Of a DNA stretch of 64,000 nt, positions 1-9,900 are shown piece after piece. The notes under the pieces are model-generated. The model made no database searches and had not been told where the DNA came from. It saw only the letters and a program-made list of their open reading frames with translations. The DNA comes from Pseudomonas psychrophila HA-4 (GTDB lineage Bacteria; Pseudomonadota; Gammaproteobacteria; Pseudomonadales; Pseudomonadaceae). A program made the translations under genes and the position numbers. Numbering within the stretch: the first letter of the stretch is position 1; each line of letters begins with the position of its first letter. The DNA lies in NCBI RefSeq assembly GCF_000282975.1, contig NZ_ALJC01000115.1, forward strand, positions 16,093 to 80,092, in the 5' to 3' direction.

Positions 1-226
1 CCTCGCCCGGATTCATCAACACCACAGTGCCGGTGCTGACTGTATGACGGGTTTTCTCATGCACGTAAGTACAACGCCCCGAAGTGATGGCGCCGATGGA
101 GAATTCTTCGTGGGAATGCCGGGTATAACAAATCTTTCGACCATCGCCGATTGAGCGTGCCTCGATGAAAGGCAAGTGAGGATCTCTCCAAAACCGGGGG
201 ATTGCGCTCGTAGCATCGCTGGGCAT
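1..226 (-). CDS. AraC-family regulator, N-terminal part (cut by window edge)
   Basis: Reading the minus strand from an ATG at 226 gives 75 open codons that run off the left edge. The visible part has the features of the AraC-type ligand-binding cupin domain: a short start ending in FWRDPHLPFIEAR, then the cluster HSHEEFSIGAI with paired His and Glu, and a turn ending in VVLMNPGE, as in AraC regulators of amino-acid or amine metabolism. An AGG lies about 8 bases before the ATG. The DNA-binding helix-turn-helix half would lie outside the window, so the family call is inferred from the N-terminal domain only. It is transcribed in the same direction as the glutamine-synthetase-like gene, 102 bases downstream of it, and may or may not share its transcript. 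Confidence 0.75.
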   Translation of the reverse strand, partial: MPSDATSAIPRFWRDPHLPFIEARSIGDGRKICYTRHSHEEFSIGAITSGRCTYVHEKTRHTVSTGTVVLMNPGE

Positions 227-328
227 GGTGTTTACCTGATATCGAAGTAGAACCTGCACGAAATGTATCTGCGTTCAGAGACATTGCGCACAGTTTAGCC
301 ACAAGACCTCACCTAGACAGAAACCGAC

Positions 329-1678
329 TTACAAGAACCAGCGATATTCACGCGCACTGATTTCCTGCATGAAGGCCAGATGGTCCTGACGTTTGTTCTC
401 GCAATAAACGTCTACGAATTCCGCCCCCAGGCCTGCACGCAGTGACGGCTGATGTTGCATCACGCGCACCGCTTCAAGCATGTCCAGCGGGAAGTCGATG
501 CCGCTGTTACGGTCTTCGTTAAGCGGCGGGATAGGCTCTTTAGCGGTTTCAAGCCCGTGCTCGAGCCCAACCAGAATTGCCGCCAGCACCAAATACGGGT
601 TGGCATCGGCCCCTGCCAGACGGTATTCAACCCGCAGGTTTTTAGCGTCCGACTCAGGAATCCGTAAGCATGCGTCGCGGTCTTCAAACCCCCAACTCGC
701 TCGGGTGGCGATATTGGTGGTGCCACCCAGACGGCGAAAGGCGTTGTGGTTCGGGGCGAAGATCGGCATGCACGCGGGCAACAGGTCAAGACAGCCAGCA
801 ATGGCATGGCGCAGCGGTTGCTGCTGATTGGCCGCGAGCAGGTTGTTGCCTGCCGCGTCGTACAGGCTGACATGCACATGCATGCCACTGCCCGGCTGCT
901 GCAAGTAGGGCTTGGCCATAAAGCTGGCGCGATAGCCATGTTTCAAGGCAACACCCCGGGTGCTGCGACAGAACAGCGCCGACCAGTCTGCGGCACGCAA
1001 GCCGTCATCCAGGTGACCAAAATTTATTTCAAACTGACCCGGCCCTAGCTCGGCGGTGATCACCGTCGCATCAATGCCCTGAATCTGCGCCGCCTCAACC
1101 ATCTCATTAAGCACCGGCGCAAAACGCGAAAGACGCTCGATGTGCATATTGGGTTGGTCATCGGCATCGTCGGTCTGCTGATCCCGCGGGAACTGCGGCA
1201 AGCCATCGCGCAGTTGCCTGTCGAACAGATAAAACTCCAGTTCAAACGCCACCACCGGGTGAATGCCTTTGTCCGCCAGTCGGTTCAGCACTTGCGCCAG
1301 CACTTCACGCGGCTCGAATTCGATGGGCTTCTCTGTGCCGTCCGAGGTAATCAACATCTGCCCCAACGGTTGCCCTTCCCACGTCACCGGCTTGAGTGTG
1401 CCCGGCACCAAGCGCCGCACGGCATCCGGGTCGCCATCGTTGAAACAATAATCACCGATCTTGAACAGCCCGCCCTGTACGCCCAAGAGCACACAGTTTT
1501 GCGGCAATTTGAGGACGCTGCCAGCCGCGACCTTTTCGAGCATGTCGATGGGGTAACGCTTGCCGTAGAAATGCCCCGGGATGTCTAGGGAGATCAGGTC
1601 AACGTACCGCACATCGGGGTGGCGCTGGCGAAAGGCACGCACTTCAGCCAGCAAATCAGAGCAGGCAGCATCCATCAT
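329..1678 (-). CDS. Glutamine synthetase family protein, gamma-glutamyl-polyamine synthetase-like
   Basis: The 449-residue product is a full-length member of the class of glutamine synthetase-like ligases that join glutamate to an amine using ATP (PuuA/PauA type) rather than to ammonia. Visible family signatures are the N-terminal beta-grasp part (FYGKRYPIDML), the metal-binding Glu segment FELEFYLFD, the ELGPGQFEIN strand, the GSGMHVHVSLYD nucleotide/His segment and the NPYLVLAAILVG helix near the C terminus. The start is the first of two adjacent ATGs, 6 bases after AAGGA. It is followed upstream (13 bases) by an XRE-cupin regulator in the same direction, the usual partner of such ligases. 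The exact amine (putrescine, cadaverine, spermidine or ethanolamine-like) cannot be read from the sequence. PuuB, the next enzyme of the putrescine route, lies at 19.5 kb. Confidence 0.85.
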   Translation of the reverse strand: MMDAACSDLLAEVRAFRQRHPDVRYVDLISLDIPGHFYGKRYPIDMLEKVAAGSVLKLPQNCVLLGVQGGLFKIGDYCFNDGDPDAVRRLVPGTLKPVTWEGQPLGQMLITSDGTEKPIEFEPREVLAQVLNRLADKGIHPVVAFELEFYLFDRQLRDGLPQFPRDQQTDDADDQPNMHIERLSRFAPVLNEMVEAAQIQGIDATVITAELGPGQFEINFGHLDDGLRAADWSALFCRSTRGVALKHGYRASFMAKPYLQQPGSGMHVHVSLYDAAGNNLLAANQQQPLRHAIAGCLDLLPACMPIFAPNHNAFRRLGGTTNIATRASWGFEDRDACLRIPESDAKNLRVEYRLAGADANPYLVLAAILVGLEHGLETAKEPIPPLNEDRNSGIDFPLDMLEAVRVMQHQPSLRAGLGAEFVDVYCENKRQDHLAFMQEISAREYRWFL

Positions 1679-1691
1679 TGTTCATCCTTAA

Positions 1692-2249
1692 TCAGGTGTA
1701 GACCCAAAGCACTCGCGCGAGATGCTCGGTCAGGTTGGCGTAACGGCAAAGGGTGTGGCTGTCGAACTGAAAGCTGTCGCCTGCCCGCAGGGTCACCGGG
1801 GCATCGTCATCGCCAAGCCATAGGGTCAATTCGCCTTCAAGCACATAACCGCCCTGCTCCGAGCTGTCGAGCATGTGCCGCTCGCCGCTAGTAGCTCCCG
1901 CCTCCAGCACACTTTCGAGCATGGAAAACGAAGCCCTAATCTTCGGCGATACCAAAATGTCGGTAATACCATTGGCCAGATGCAAGGTACGGCGTTCGTC
2001 CGGGCGGGTGACCCACGATAATTGCTTAGGCTTGGGCATGTTGTAGAAATAGGTTGTCGGCACGCCCAATGTTTCGCTGATGGCTGTCAGATCGGCCACC
2101 GTAGGCCGCGACAAACCACGCTCAACCTGCGACAGAAAACCCACCGAGCGGCCAATGTTATCGGCTAGCTCCTTCAGGGTGATTTTCTTGTGCTTACGCA
2201 GATCGTGGATGAGGATCGCTAGCGCGGCGATTTCTTCTTGTTTGTTCAC
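1692..2249 (-). CDS. XRE-family transcriptional regulator with C-terminal cupin domain (PuuR-like)
   Basis: The 185-residue protein has an XRE helix-turn-helix at about residues 12-65 (TLKELADNIGRSVGFLSQVERG, split across the two helices) and a small cupin sensor domain at about 105-182 (HMLDSSEQGGYVLEGELTLWLG). This architecture is that of PuuR and related repressors of polyamine or amino-acid catabolism that are relieved by the small-molecule substrate. It sits immediately upstream of the glutamine-synthetase-like gene, 13 bases away and on the same strand, so the two are probably co-transcribed and the regulator autoregulates. Two palindromic 24-bp elements 50-100 bases upstream of its start are good operator candidates. 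Ligand identity is inferred from context, not seen. Confidence 0.85.
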   Translation of the reverse strand: MNKQEEIAALAILIHDLRKHKKITLKELADNIGRSVGFLSQVERGLSRPTVADLTAISETLGVPTTYFYNMPKPKQLSWVTRPDERRTLHLANGITDILVSPKIRASFSMLESVLEAGATSGERHMLDSSEQGGYVLEGELTLWLGDDDAPVTLRAGDSFQFDSHTLCRYANLTEHLARVLWVYT

Positions 2250-2301
2250 GCGCTGAATCCGGGAAATAACCCACTGGGGAGTTTGAACATCTAGATCGCC
2301 A

Positions 2302-2349
2302 TGAAATTTAATACATTTAATTTCATGAAAAAATACGCTTTAAATTTCA
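2302..2349. promoter_or_regulatory. Tandem TGAAA-N14-TTTCA palindromes, candidate operators
   Basis: Two 24-base elements with the form TGAAA-N14-TTTCA lie head to tail with no gap (2302-2325 and 2326-2349), just upstream of the XRE-cupin regulator gene. In the first, the arms extend to nine bases, CATGAAATT (2300-2308) and AATTTCATG (2319-2327). The region is strongly AT-rich. Position, symmetry and exact 24-base periodicity suggest a dimeric repressor binding on one face of DNA, most simply the adjacent regulator; this is inference. Confidence 0.55.
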
Positions 2350-2573
2350 CGCACGCAAGGTCATTTTTTCACGGTGTAACCGAACCCAGGGCCAAAATGC
2401 TTTCGACATGGCCTTAAATGGCAGTAAGCGGCTGTTTTTACGTGATTTTTTAAGTTGAGGGGTTCCCAGATGGAGAAAATGTTGATAAATTCTCGCGCAC
2501 TCTTACAGCAGACCTCAAAAACCTCGCAGTAAGCAGCGTCACACAGAGTGCCAAGCACTCTCGCAACAGATAC

Positions 2574-2648
2574 AGGGGCGTCGCCAAGCGGTAAGGCAGC
2601 AGGTTTTGATCCTGCCATGCGTTGGTTCAAATCCAGCCGCCCCTGCCA
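2574..2648 (+). tRNA. tRNA-Gln (anticodon TTG)
   Basis: A 75-base cloverleaf is readable: acceptor stem AGGGGCG/CGCCCCT, D-arm, anticodon stem GCAGG/CCTGC with loop TTTTGAT giving anticodon TTG, T-arm with loop TTCAAAT, discriminator G and encoded CCA. It stands alone between the XRE regulator promoter and the end of the wss operon. Confidence 0.95.
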
Positions 2649-2969
2649 TTTTCAAGATTCAAATCCTCGTTATTCTGCCGCCAGGCACTACACGAATAAC
2701 CACTTCATCGTTTTTTACCTAAGCCTTTTATAACGCTCTGCCGCATGCGCTTGTCGCAGTTCGCCAGACAGCCCTGACGCGCCCCTTAAAAGCATCACAG
2801 CGCCCCCAGATTCCCGTGTGCGATGCGGCCAGCAGAACCTGTCAAGCTCTCAGTAACTCCCTCTCAAGTGAGCACCCTGATGTGCGAGGCGCGGGCCGCA
2901 CGATGACGGTTCTTTTCGCTGACGCCGTCCGCAGCAGCCCCTAAACGGCGTGCAAGCCTCGCCCCGGAT
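2649..2969. other. Gene-free spacer between tRNA-Gln and wssI
   Basis: About 320 bases with no convincing coding sequence. The only structure seen is a weak hairpin at about 2923-2952 (ACGCCGT paired with ACGGCGT around a 16-base loop) that could end wss transcription, although no clear T run follows on the minus strand. In P. fluorescens SBW25 a tenth gene, wssJ, follows wssI; it is not present here. Confidence 0.5.
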
Positions 2970-4124
2970 TTACTTCGCCCACTGAATCGCTTCGCTGTAT
3001 GGCGTCTGAATATCACGCTCGGGAATTTCCCAGATCAACAGTTTGGGCGGAGTGTCTTTGAACGCCAGGTTTTTGAAGTAGTTATTCGCCCCCCCGGAAA
3101 ACTCGCCGCCATCCTTGGAGAAGTCAGTCACCGGCGCGCCAAGCGCCTTCTCCAAAAAGCCAAGGAAATTGGAGTTGCGTGAAAAGGAGGTGCCGACCAA
3201 CGCGACGCTGGGCAGGTTGGTATCACCGAACAGATCATCGAGGCTGTTTGCGTCACTCTGGGTGTCGACTTTATTGGCAGTGATCTGGCTCGACGCGACA
3301 GTTTCCGGCGCGGGTTGCGAGGTCAGCGGCAACCACTCAAGTCCGGCCAGACGCACCAGGTCGCCCGGGCGGCGCGCCGGGCTCTGAACGGTCAGATCGT
3401 ACTCGGTGTGCGGCGTGGCGCTGATGCCCATCGCCTGCACTTGCTGCGCGATCGCCTTTGCGGCCGCCGACGAGCCGATTTCACTCCAGTGGGTGTCGGT
3501 GCGCAAGAACGCTTCGGCCCCCAACGGTTGCAGTGCCGGTGCAAGGTCAATCGCCTTGACGCCCGCTTTGTTCAATGCGTCGACCCACTCCACGGCGCGG
3601 TTTTGCAATTGCGCCGGACGCCGCAGATCGCACAGTTGATCGCTGGCAATACGGCTCTTGTCTGGCACTACAGCCACCAGCAACGCAATGCCGCGTTTGG
3701 CTAAACGTTGCTGAGTATCGAGTATCGCCGCAGCCTTGGCGTCAGCATTGTCTTGCGCGTGCCGGTTTATGCGCATTTCGTCAGTCAAAAACAACCAGCC
3801 ATCACACCCCGGACGCACCCGCGCTCCAGTGTCGTGAAACGTCAGCCAACTCGCTGCGCGCTCTAGGTCTGCGGCGCGTTCAGGCACAGCCGCCATCGAC
3901 AATTGCTTGGCAATTTTGTGCGTTACTTCGCCATGCAACACCGCGTCACGGGTCAGATTAGGCGGCAACAGTTCCACCTTGCCGCTGAGCAACAGCCAAA
4001 CAGCCGAGGCAAAACTTACCAGCAGAAACGCGGCGAATATCCAGCCGGAAAGCTTGCTGATTCGGGCAGTGAATTCACTCGGCATGGCCGGTTTTGGGGA
4101 TGAGTCAGGCATGGGCTCGGCCAT
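2970..4124 (-). CDS. wssI: Cellulose acetylation protein WssI (AlgJ-like SGNH acetyltransferase)
   Basis: The 384-residue product has one N-terminal membrane anchor (about residues 28-47, IFAAFLLVSFASAVWLLL) and a periplasmic AlgJ/AlgX-type SGNH-hydrolase fold. The catalytic DTHW motif is present (DTHWSEIG) and the nucleophile block is GTSFSRNSNF near residue 315. In alginate systems AlgJ moves acetyl groups to the polymer in the periplasm; by position here the target is cellulose. Its start overlaps the wssH stop by one base, which implies translational coupling. It is the last gene of the wss operon. The assignment as wssI rests on gene order identical to the SBW25 operon and on family resemblance. 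Confidence 0.9.
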   Translation of the reverse strand: MAEPMPDSSPKPAMPSEFTARISKLSGWIFAAFLLVSFASAVWLLLSGKVELLPPNLTRDAVLHGEVTHKIAKQLSMAAVPERAADLERAASWLTFHDTGARVRPGCDGWLFLTDEMRINRHAQDNADAKAAAILDTQQRLAKRGIALLVAVVPDKSRIASDQLCDLRRPAQLQNRAVEWVDALNKAGVKAIDLAPALQPLGAEAFLRTDTHWSEIGSSAAAKAIAQQVQAMGISATPHTEYDLTVQSPARRPGDLVRLAGLEWLPLTSQPAPETVASSQITANKVDTQSDANSLDDLFGDTNLPSVALVGTSFSRNSNFLGFLEKALGAPVTDFSKDGGEFSGGANNYFKNLAFKDTPPKLLIWEIPERDIQTPYSEAIQWAK

Positions 4125-5539
4125 CAGAACTGGAAGTACAGGAAAGGCACCGCTTCACGACTCGCGATCAACGCGAACGAAAGCAGAAAACCCGCCACCG
4201 GCCACACGGCCGCTATCGGTGCATACAGCGCTGAGCCGCCGAAGCGTTGCTCATACCGGCTTTTAAAGGCCGGCGCGAGGATGCAGGCGATGCCCAGCAA
4301 AGCCGCCAGGCCATGGGCTGAACGCAGGGTCACGGCCAGCGCATCGCCCAGTGCAAAGTCGTGCAAACCAATCTGCCCGGCGTACATGTTCAACGCCGAA
4401 TGAAAGTCCGGCGCGCGGAACAACGTCCAGGCCATAAACACAAAGAGCAGGGTCAAGGTATGCGCCAGCACCGGCGGGATGCTCGGCAAGGTCGAGCGTG
4501 ACCACAGGCGGTCCACACACAGGGCAATACCGTGCGCAGCGCCCCACAGCAGGTAGTTCCAGCTGTCGCCGCCATGCCACAGACCGGCGATGGCCATGGT
4601 CAGGAACAAGTTGCGATAGGTTTTCCAGGCGCCTTTGCGATTGCCACCAAGGGCGATGTACAAGTAGTCACGCAACCAACTGGACAGCGACATGTGCCAG
4701 CGCCGCCAGAAATCCTGGATGCTGCGAGCCAGATACGGTTGGTTAAAGTTTTCTGGGAAGTGAAAGCCCAGCATCAAGCCCAGGCCGATGGCCATGGCGC
4801 TGTAGCCGGCAAAGTCGAAAAACAGTTGCAGCGAATACGCCAGGCAACCGATCCAGGCATCGACAAAGGACGGATTGTCCAAGTGAAACGCCACGTCCAC
4901 CAGCGGCGACAGGGTGTCGGCCACCAGCACTTTCATACACATGCCGATCATGAAACGGCGCGCACCTAGCGAAAAATTCTGCCAGTCGAAGTAACGCTTG
5001 ACCAGCTCGCGACGCACCCAGTCATAACGAATGATCGGACCGGCAATCGAGTGGCCGAACATTGAGATGTAAGTGGCGTAATTGATGAAGCTACGCTCCA
5101 CCGGCACGGTATGCCGGTGGACGTCCACCAAATAGGAAATCGCCTGTAGCACAATAAACGACAACCCGGCCGGCAACGCGACACGCTGCCACTCCAGCGG
5201 CATGGCTCCTGGGTAAGTAATCCACTCCATCCAAGTAGCGGCCAGAATGTTGGCGTATTTGTACCAGCACAACACCGCCGTGTTGAACACAATCAGACCA
5301 ATCAACAGCCGCACGCGCCCCTTGGAGTCCTCCCGCGAGCGGTCGATCAACAGCCCGCCAACCCATGCCACCACGGTCAACGCCATGTGCAGCGCAAGAA
5401 ACATCGGGTTCAGCCAGCCGTAAAACAACCAGCTGCCGATCAACAAAATGACGTTACGCCACTGCGGCTTGCCCAATGCGTAAATCAGCAAAAAGGCAGG
5501 CAGAAACAGCGTCAGGAACTCAAGGGAGGCGAAGACCAT
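4124..5539 (-). CDS. wssH: Cellulose acetylation protein WssH (AlgI-like MBOAT acyltransferase)
   Basis: The 471-residue polytopic protein is a membrane-bound O-acyltransferase of the AlgI branch, expected to pass acetyl groups across the inner membrane to periplasmic acceptors. Family marks include FASLEFLTLFLPAFLLIY at the start, the NFNQPYLARSIQDFWRRWHMSLSSWLRDYLY stretch (positions about 263-293), and the catalytic-histidine segment AGLWHGGDSWNYLLWG around residue 320. Length is normal for AlgI. It lies 18 bases downstream of wssG and overlaps wssI by one base. Together with wssF, wssG and wssI it forms the cellulose-acetylation half of the operon. Confidence 0.93.
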   Translation of the reverse strand: MVFASLEFLTLFLPAFLLIYALGKPQWRNVILLIGSWLFYGWLNPMFLALHMALTVVAWVGGLLIDRSREDSKGRVRLLIGLIVFNTAVLCWYKYANILAATWMEWITYPGAMPLEWQRVALPAGLSFIVLQAISYLVDVHRHTVPVERSFINYATYISMFGHSIAGPIIRYDWVRRELVKRYFDWQNFSLGARRFMIGMCMKVLVADTLSPLVDVAFHLDNPSFVDAWIGCLAYSLQLFFDFAGYSAMAIGLGLMLGFHFPENFNQPYLARSIQDFWRRWHMSLSSWLRDYLYIALGGNRKGAWKTYRNLFLTMAIAGLWHGGDSWNYLLWGAAHGIALCVDRLWSRSTLPSIPPVLAHTLTLLFVFMAWTLFRAPDFHSALNMYAGQIGLHDFALGDALAVTLRSAHGLAALLGIACILAPAFKSRYEQRFGGSALYAPIAAVWPVAGFLLSFALIASREAVPFLYFQF

Positions 5540-5557
5540 GGCGGCGATAGAATCCGA

Positions 5558-6232
5558 TCAGTGGGATTGCAATGGAATATCCGATGCTTGCAACAGCTGT
5601 GGCCCGTTGGCTGAAGGCACCAACAGCACGCTGAAGCGATCGCCTGCCTTAAGAGTCCCCAGGTCCAGCGGCGCACCGACATTGGCATTCGCACACACCA
5701 GTTGCACTGACAGACCGACCGGATTGATCGAGCGTCGTTGCGCACTGTTGACCGGCACTGCCGTGAACAGATCTGCGTTACGCCCGGCAGGACGCAACGT
5801 GGCATCGGCGCAGGAAGTGTCTGCGTTCAAGAACCCCAACGACACCTTGTTTGCGTTGAAGTCATCCGGTGTCTCGCGCACCACGGCCTGCTCGATACCG
5901 GCGCCCGACGGCAGAGTAAAGACACTGACAAACTCACCCGGTCCGACTTTCAGGTCGATGGCCAAATTCTGATCACCACTGCTCAACGTACCCGTGATCG
6001 GCTTGCTTGAGTCCACCGAAAACGTATCCGATACCGGGTTAGCAGCTTCCAGACGCAACGGCGGTTGACCAGCTTGCGCAGTCACCTCCAGCGGCGCCGT
6101 GCTGGCGTTGACGAAACGAATGAACGCCGAATCTGCGGCTGGGCCTGTTGGGTATAGGGCTGGAGCAGCGCCCGCCAAGGCGCTAAATGCCAAAACGGGA
6201 ACAACCACTAACGCCGAAAGCTGTTTAATCAT
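5558..6232 (-). CDS. wssG: Cellulose acetylation accessory protein WssG (AlgF-like)
   Basis: The 224-residue protein starts with a clear signal peptide (MIKQLSALVVVPVLAFSALA, cut near GAA) and is otherwise soluble and periplasmic, matching AlgF. Segments such as SAFIRFVNAS and ALDLKVGPGEFVSVFTL-like strands (here AIDLKVGPGEFVSV) resemble the two beta-sandwich halves of AlgF, an accessory protein of alginate acetylation that bridges AlgJ and AlgX-type enzymes. Its start overlaps the wssF stop by four bases. There is no catalytic motif, as expected. The label follows gene order and moderate resemblance. Confidence 0.85.
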   Translation of the reverse strand: MIKQLSALVVVPVLAFSALAGAAPALYPTGPAADSAFIRFVNASTAPLEVTAQAGQPPLRLEAANPVSDTFSVDSSKPITGTLSSGDQNLAIDLKVGPGEFVSVFTLPSGAGIEQAVVRETPDDFNANKVSLGFLNADTSCADATLRPAGRNADLFTAVPVNSAQRRSINPVGLSVQLVCANANVGAPLDLGTLKAGDRFSVLLVPSANGPQLLQASDIPLQSH

Positions 6233-6891
6233 TTTTTGACTTCCTTGACGACAGGGGCGTTTTCCAAGGCGCCGCTAATGGCGTCGCCCCAGACCTTATA
6301 GCCAGGCGCAGTCATGTGCTGGCCATCGACTGTTGCCCATTGCCCTGGTTTGGAAAACGCCAATGAATCAATGTAGTTACATGGTGCAACGTTACTCTTG
6401 AGAAACTCGGAGACAGCCTGAACACGCTCCGGGGTCTTGTTGTACTTACCGCCCGGGGAACCCCAATTTGGGCCAACCCAAACACAATGTGTGCCACTTG
6501 CGGCTATTGCCTTAGTCAACGCCCCAGTCTGCTGCCACGCCCAGGCTTTGGGAAACGCCGGTTTATCGTAACCGGCCATGGTGTCGCCCAGCACAACCAA
6601 TACGATGTCCGGCTTTTCGGCAGCCAGTAACTCACTGATCGGTGTCGTCGCGGTCTTATCGCTCAACACCACAACTTTGCCCGAGTCACGTCGCTCAGCA
6701 GCGCCACACTGGCCTGCCGGCGATGCTTTAAGCCAATCACTAGGGTTTGAACCACAAACGCCCAGGGTGTGCACTTTTGCACCCTTGGCAACAAGGTCAT
6801 CGTGCAACGAAGAAATCAAATACCCAGGCGTCGCTAAGTGGCTGTCGCCAATCATTAAAATCGTCATGCCCGCCAAAAGAGATGCTGCCAT
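6229..6891 (-). CDS. wssF: Cellulose acetylation protein WssF (SGNH/AlgX-like)
   Basis: The 220-residue protein has a short hydrophobic N terminus (probable signal peptide) directly followed by the SGNH block I motif ILMIGDSHLATPGYL. A block III-like VLVVLGDTMAGY and a C-terminal DGQHMTAPGY containing the Asp-x-x-His pair complete an SGNH-hydrolase catalytic set. In SBW25 WssF is required with WssG-I for partial acetylation of cellulose. It is 15 bases downstream of wssE. The N terminus is short for a signal peptide, and an alternative start could not be settled. Confidence 0.87.
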   Translation of the reverse strand: MAASLLAGMTILMIGDSHLATPGYLISSLHDDLVAKGAKVHTLGVCGSNPSDWLKASPAGQCGAAERRDSGKVVVLSDKTATTPISELLAAEKPDIVLVVLGDTMAGYDKPAFPKAWAWQQTGALTKAIAASGTHCVWVGPNWGSPGGKYNKTPERVQAVSEFLKSNVAPCNYIDSLAFSKPGQWATVDGQHMTAPGYKVWGDAISGALENAPVVKEVKK

Positions 6892-6906
6892 GATAAAAGC
6901 TCCTGC

Positions 6907-9900
6907 TTACTGATTCGAATACGGGGAAAGATACGGGCTGACCGGCATTGGCATGCGCCCAGTGAAGTCTTCAAGCGTGTAACGCAGGTATAACCCCCCG
7001 GTCCATTGCTTGTAGTCCTGGGCGTTGTCCATCCCGAAGCTGCCGCCCAGAATCATGTTACTGCCCAGTCGATACTCGGCCGCCGCACCAAGGTTGTAAC
7101 CGATGCCTGTTTTATTCTGGCTTGAGTACTGGGTCAGCAATGAAGAGCCAGCAGCTGCATAACCCGCTGACGCCTGCTCCAGAGCGCCCTGCATAGCATT
7201 GTCGTTAGCGAAGTATGGTGTTGAATCCTGTTCGATGTGCTGCAGCCCCACCGAACCGCGCAGCGTGTAACTCAAGCGATCAGTGCGTTGCGACCAACTG
7301 ACAGGCACCCCGATGGAGAAGTAGTTCTGCGGGCTGAAGTAGCCGCCGCTGCCATAGGTGTAGACGCCCTGGTTGTTGTCGTATGTCATGGCCGTAGCAC
7401 CCAGACCCGCAGTCAACTGGCGGGTGTCATCTTTGACCAGGTACCAATAGATTCCGGCGCCGCCTTCGGCAAGGGTGTTGTCTTTAACGTTGTTGCCCAG
7501 CAGTTTGTACAAACCGCCATAGCCGTACGCGCCGTACTCACCGTTGTCATAGCCCAGTTTCACGCGCGCACCATTAGCGGTAACGCCGCCCCATTTAAGC
7601 CCGCTGCGAGCATCTTGAGCGCCGGCAAAGGACACCAGACTGTCGTTGACAGCCCGACGCGAAAGTGTGACTCCGTAGCGGAACAGGCTGTCTTCGCTGA
7701 ACGCACGATCAAGGCTCACGCCGCCCACTGCGGTGTTGTACAAGAAGCCCAGCGGAGTAACACCGATGTCAGCCTTGAGGCCTTCGGAGGGCATTTCGTA
7801 ACCCACCGCCACACCAACGCCAGAGTCTTTTTGACGACCTGTCGAACCATTGACACCGCTGGCCGCCGCCAAGCTGGCTGGGGTTGGATTGGCCCCGGCC
7901 AGTACCGTTTGTACTGCTGCTATTTGTGCAGCGTTAGGCCCACCGAACCGGGTTTTAGCGTCGTCGCCCACGCTGCCAGCGTTCAACGACACCGGCGTCA
8001 CGCGTAAGGCGACGCGGTCATCGCCCACCGGCAGACTGATCTCCAGAGGAGCCTCAACGTCAGTCATTTTGCTCAGACCCGACTCGCTGTCATTGCTGCG
8101 AATGGCTATGCCCTGGGTGATACGCGGACTACGCTCCTGTTTGATCTCGCTCAAAGCAGTTTCCATCGCCTGACGCGCATCTTCCTGCGGATCGATTGGC
8201 GGGGCTGCTGCTACACGGCGAGTATCACCGTAATCATCATCCAGCGGCGGGATCGCATACCGCCCTTGGCTAGCACCCGGTGCCGGCGCTATACGCGCTG
8301 AGCTGCCCGGATTGCCCGCGTAAAAGCGCGGGGCTGGCTCAATCACATCATCCGCTGCAACAAGTTGTGCCTGCGCGGGCTCCGGAATCTGAGAAGTGTT
8401 CTGCGACAAGCGCGACTGACGACGCTGACCGGCAGCCCCGACAAATGGGTTAGCAGACGCCGTGCTCGCGAATGGATTAGCTTCTTGCTTGTTGACCGGC
8501 GCCTGCAATGCCAACGCGCGCGTATACAGGTCCTGAGCTTTGGCATTCTTACCCTGAGCACGGAAAATGCCTGCCGCGCTGGCAAGAATCTGCGCATCAT
8601 TAGGCGCCAGTTCCAAGGCCTTATCCGCCGCGTCAGCAGCCCCGCTCTTATCACCCGCTTTGCTTAAGGCCTGAGCCATGCCGATTTGCAATTGGGGGTC
8701 ATTTGGCGCGTTTCGAAGCAAGGGTTTGTAAAGCGCGATGGCTTTGGCACTGTCGCCGTTGGCCAGGTACATACGGGCCAAAGCACCGTTGGCCAACGGG
8801 TCATTTGGTCGCTGGGCCAATGCCGGGGCCAACGTGTCGTAGGCAGCAACCAAGTCGCCCTTCTCTCGCAATACATCAGCTTGACGCACGGTGTACAAGA
8901 ACAGCACTTCGTCGTAGGTGCGTTGATCAGCAGCGGTCAGAGGCTGACTCTGCAACTCGTGCAAGAGCTGGTTGACCTGCGCATCGTCACCCGTTTTCAG
9001 CAGCAAACCGGCGTAAGCAAGACGCAACGACATCGGCGGGTTGCTACTTTGCGCAATAGCGTTGCGCAACATAGACAGCGCGTGATCGGGGTAACCGGCA
9101 TCCACGTAAGCCGACGCCAGCATCCCCATGGTTTGAGGTCTACCATTGGCTGCCAGCTCAGCACGACGCAACAAGCTCAGCGCCTGGGCGCGGTCGCCCT
9201 GCTTGGCCAGCACAGAGGCCTGACTCACCAACGACTGCACCTGAGCTTCATTGGCCAGTTGCTGCATCGGGGCAGTTCGCTGACTGAAAGGAATTCGATC
9301 CAGAGTGGTTTGCGCCGCAGGCCATTCACCTAACTGACTTGAAAGCAAGGCGCTGGCGTACAAAGCCTCTGCGCTTTGCGGGTTCGCCTTGAGCAGGTCA
9401 GCCATGGTTTGTCGAGCTTTATCCGGCGTCTTGGCTTGCAGGTAATAAAGCGCCAGGTCGTAGTTAGTCCAGACGCTACCCGGATCATTGCGCACCGCGT
9501 CTTGCTGAGCCGCAATCGCGCCCTTGAGGTCGCCACTGCGAGCGGCATTTTTAGCCTTACCAACCGCCACTGCCGCTTTCAACGGACGCAGATCACCCAG
9601 ACGCGCCTGCTGGGCCGGCGTCATTCGATCGACCATTTGCATGGCCTGACTGGCCTGACCGTTTTGCGACATCACCGTGATAAGGCCCAACAAGGCGTCA
9701 GGGTTGTCGTTGTCTAAGTTCAGGGCCTGGCGATAGCTGGTCTCGGCGTTGTTTAACTGATTTTGCTCTGCCTGAATCCCGCCAAGAGCGATGTAGCCTT
9801 CAGGCTGGCGCGGTTTGCTGGCAATGGCTTGCTGCAATAGGTTACGAGCACGGGGCAGGTCTTGACTGGCTTGCGCCTTTTCAGCCTGGCTGAGTAGGCT

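Noticed and set aside
2361..2630. 89-codon minus-strand frame upstream of the XRE regulator
   Set aside because: It runs across the tRNA-Gln gene and has no ribosome site or recognisable feature.
4124..6891. Alginate acetylation genes algIJF
   Set aside because: They resemble AlgI/J/F, but no alginate polymerase or epimerase is near and the gene order after bcsC equals wssFGHI, so they are assigned to cellulose acetylation.
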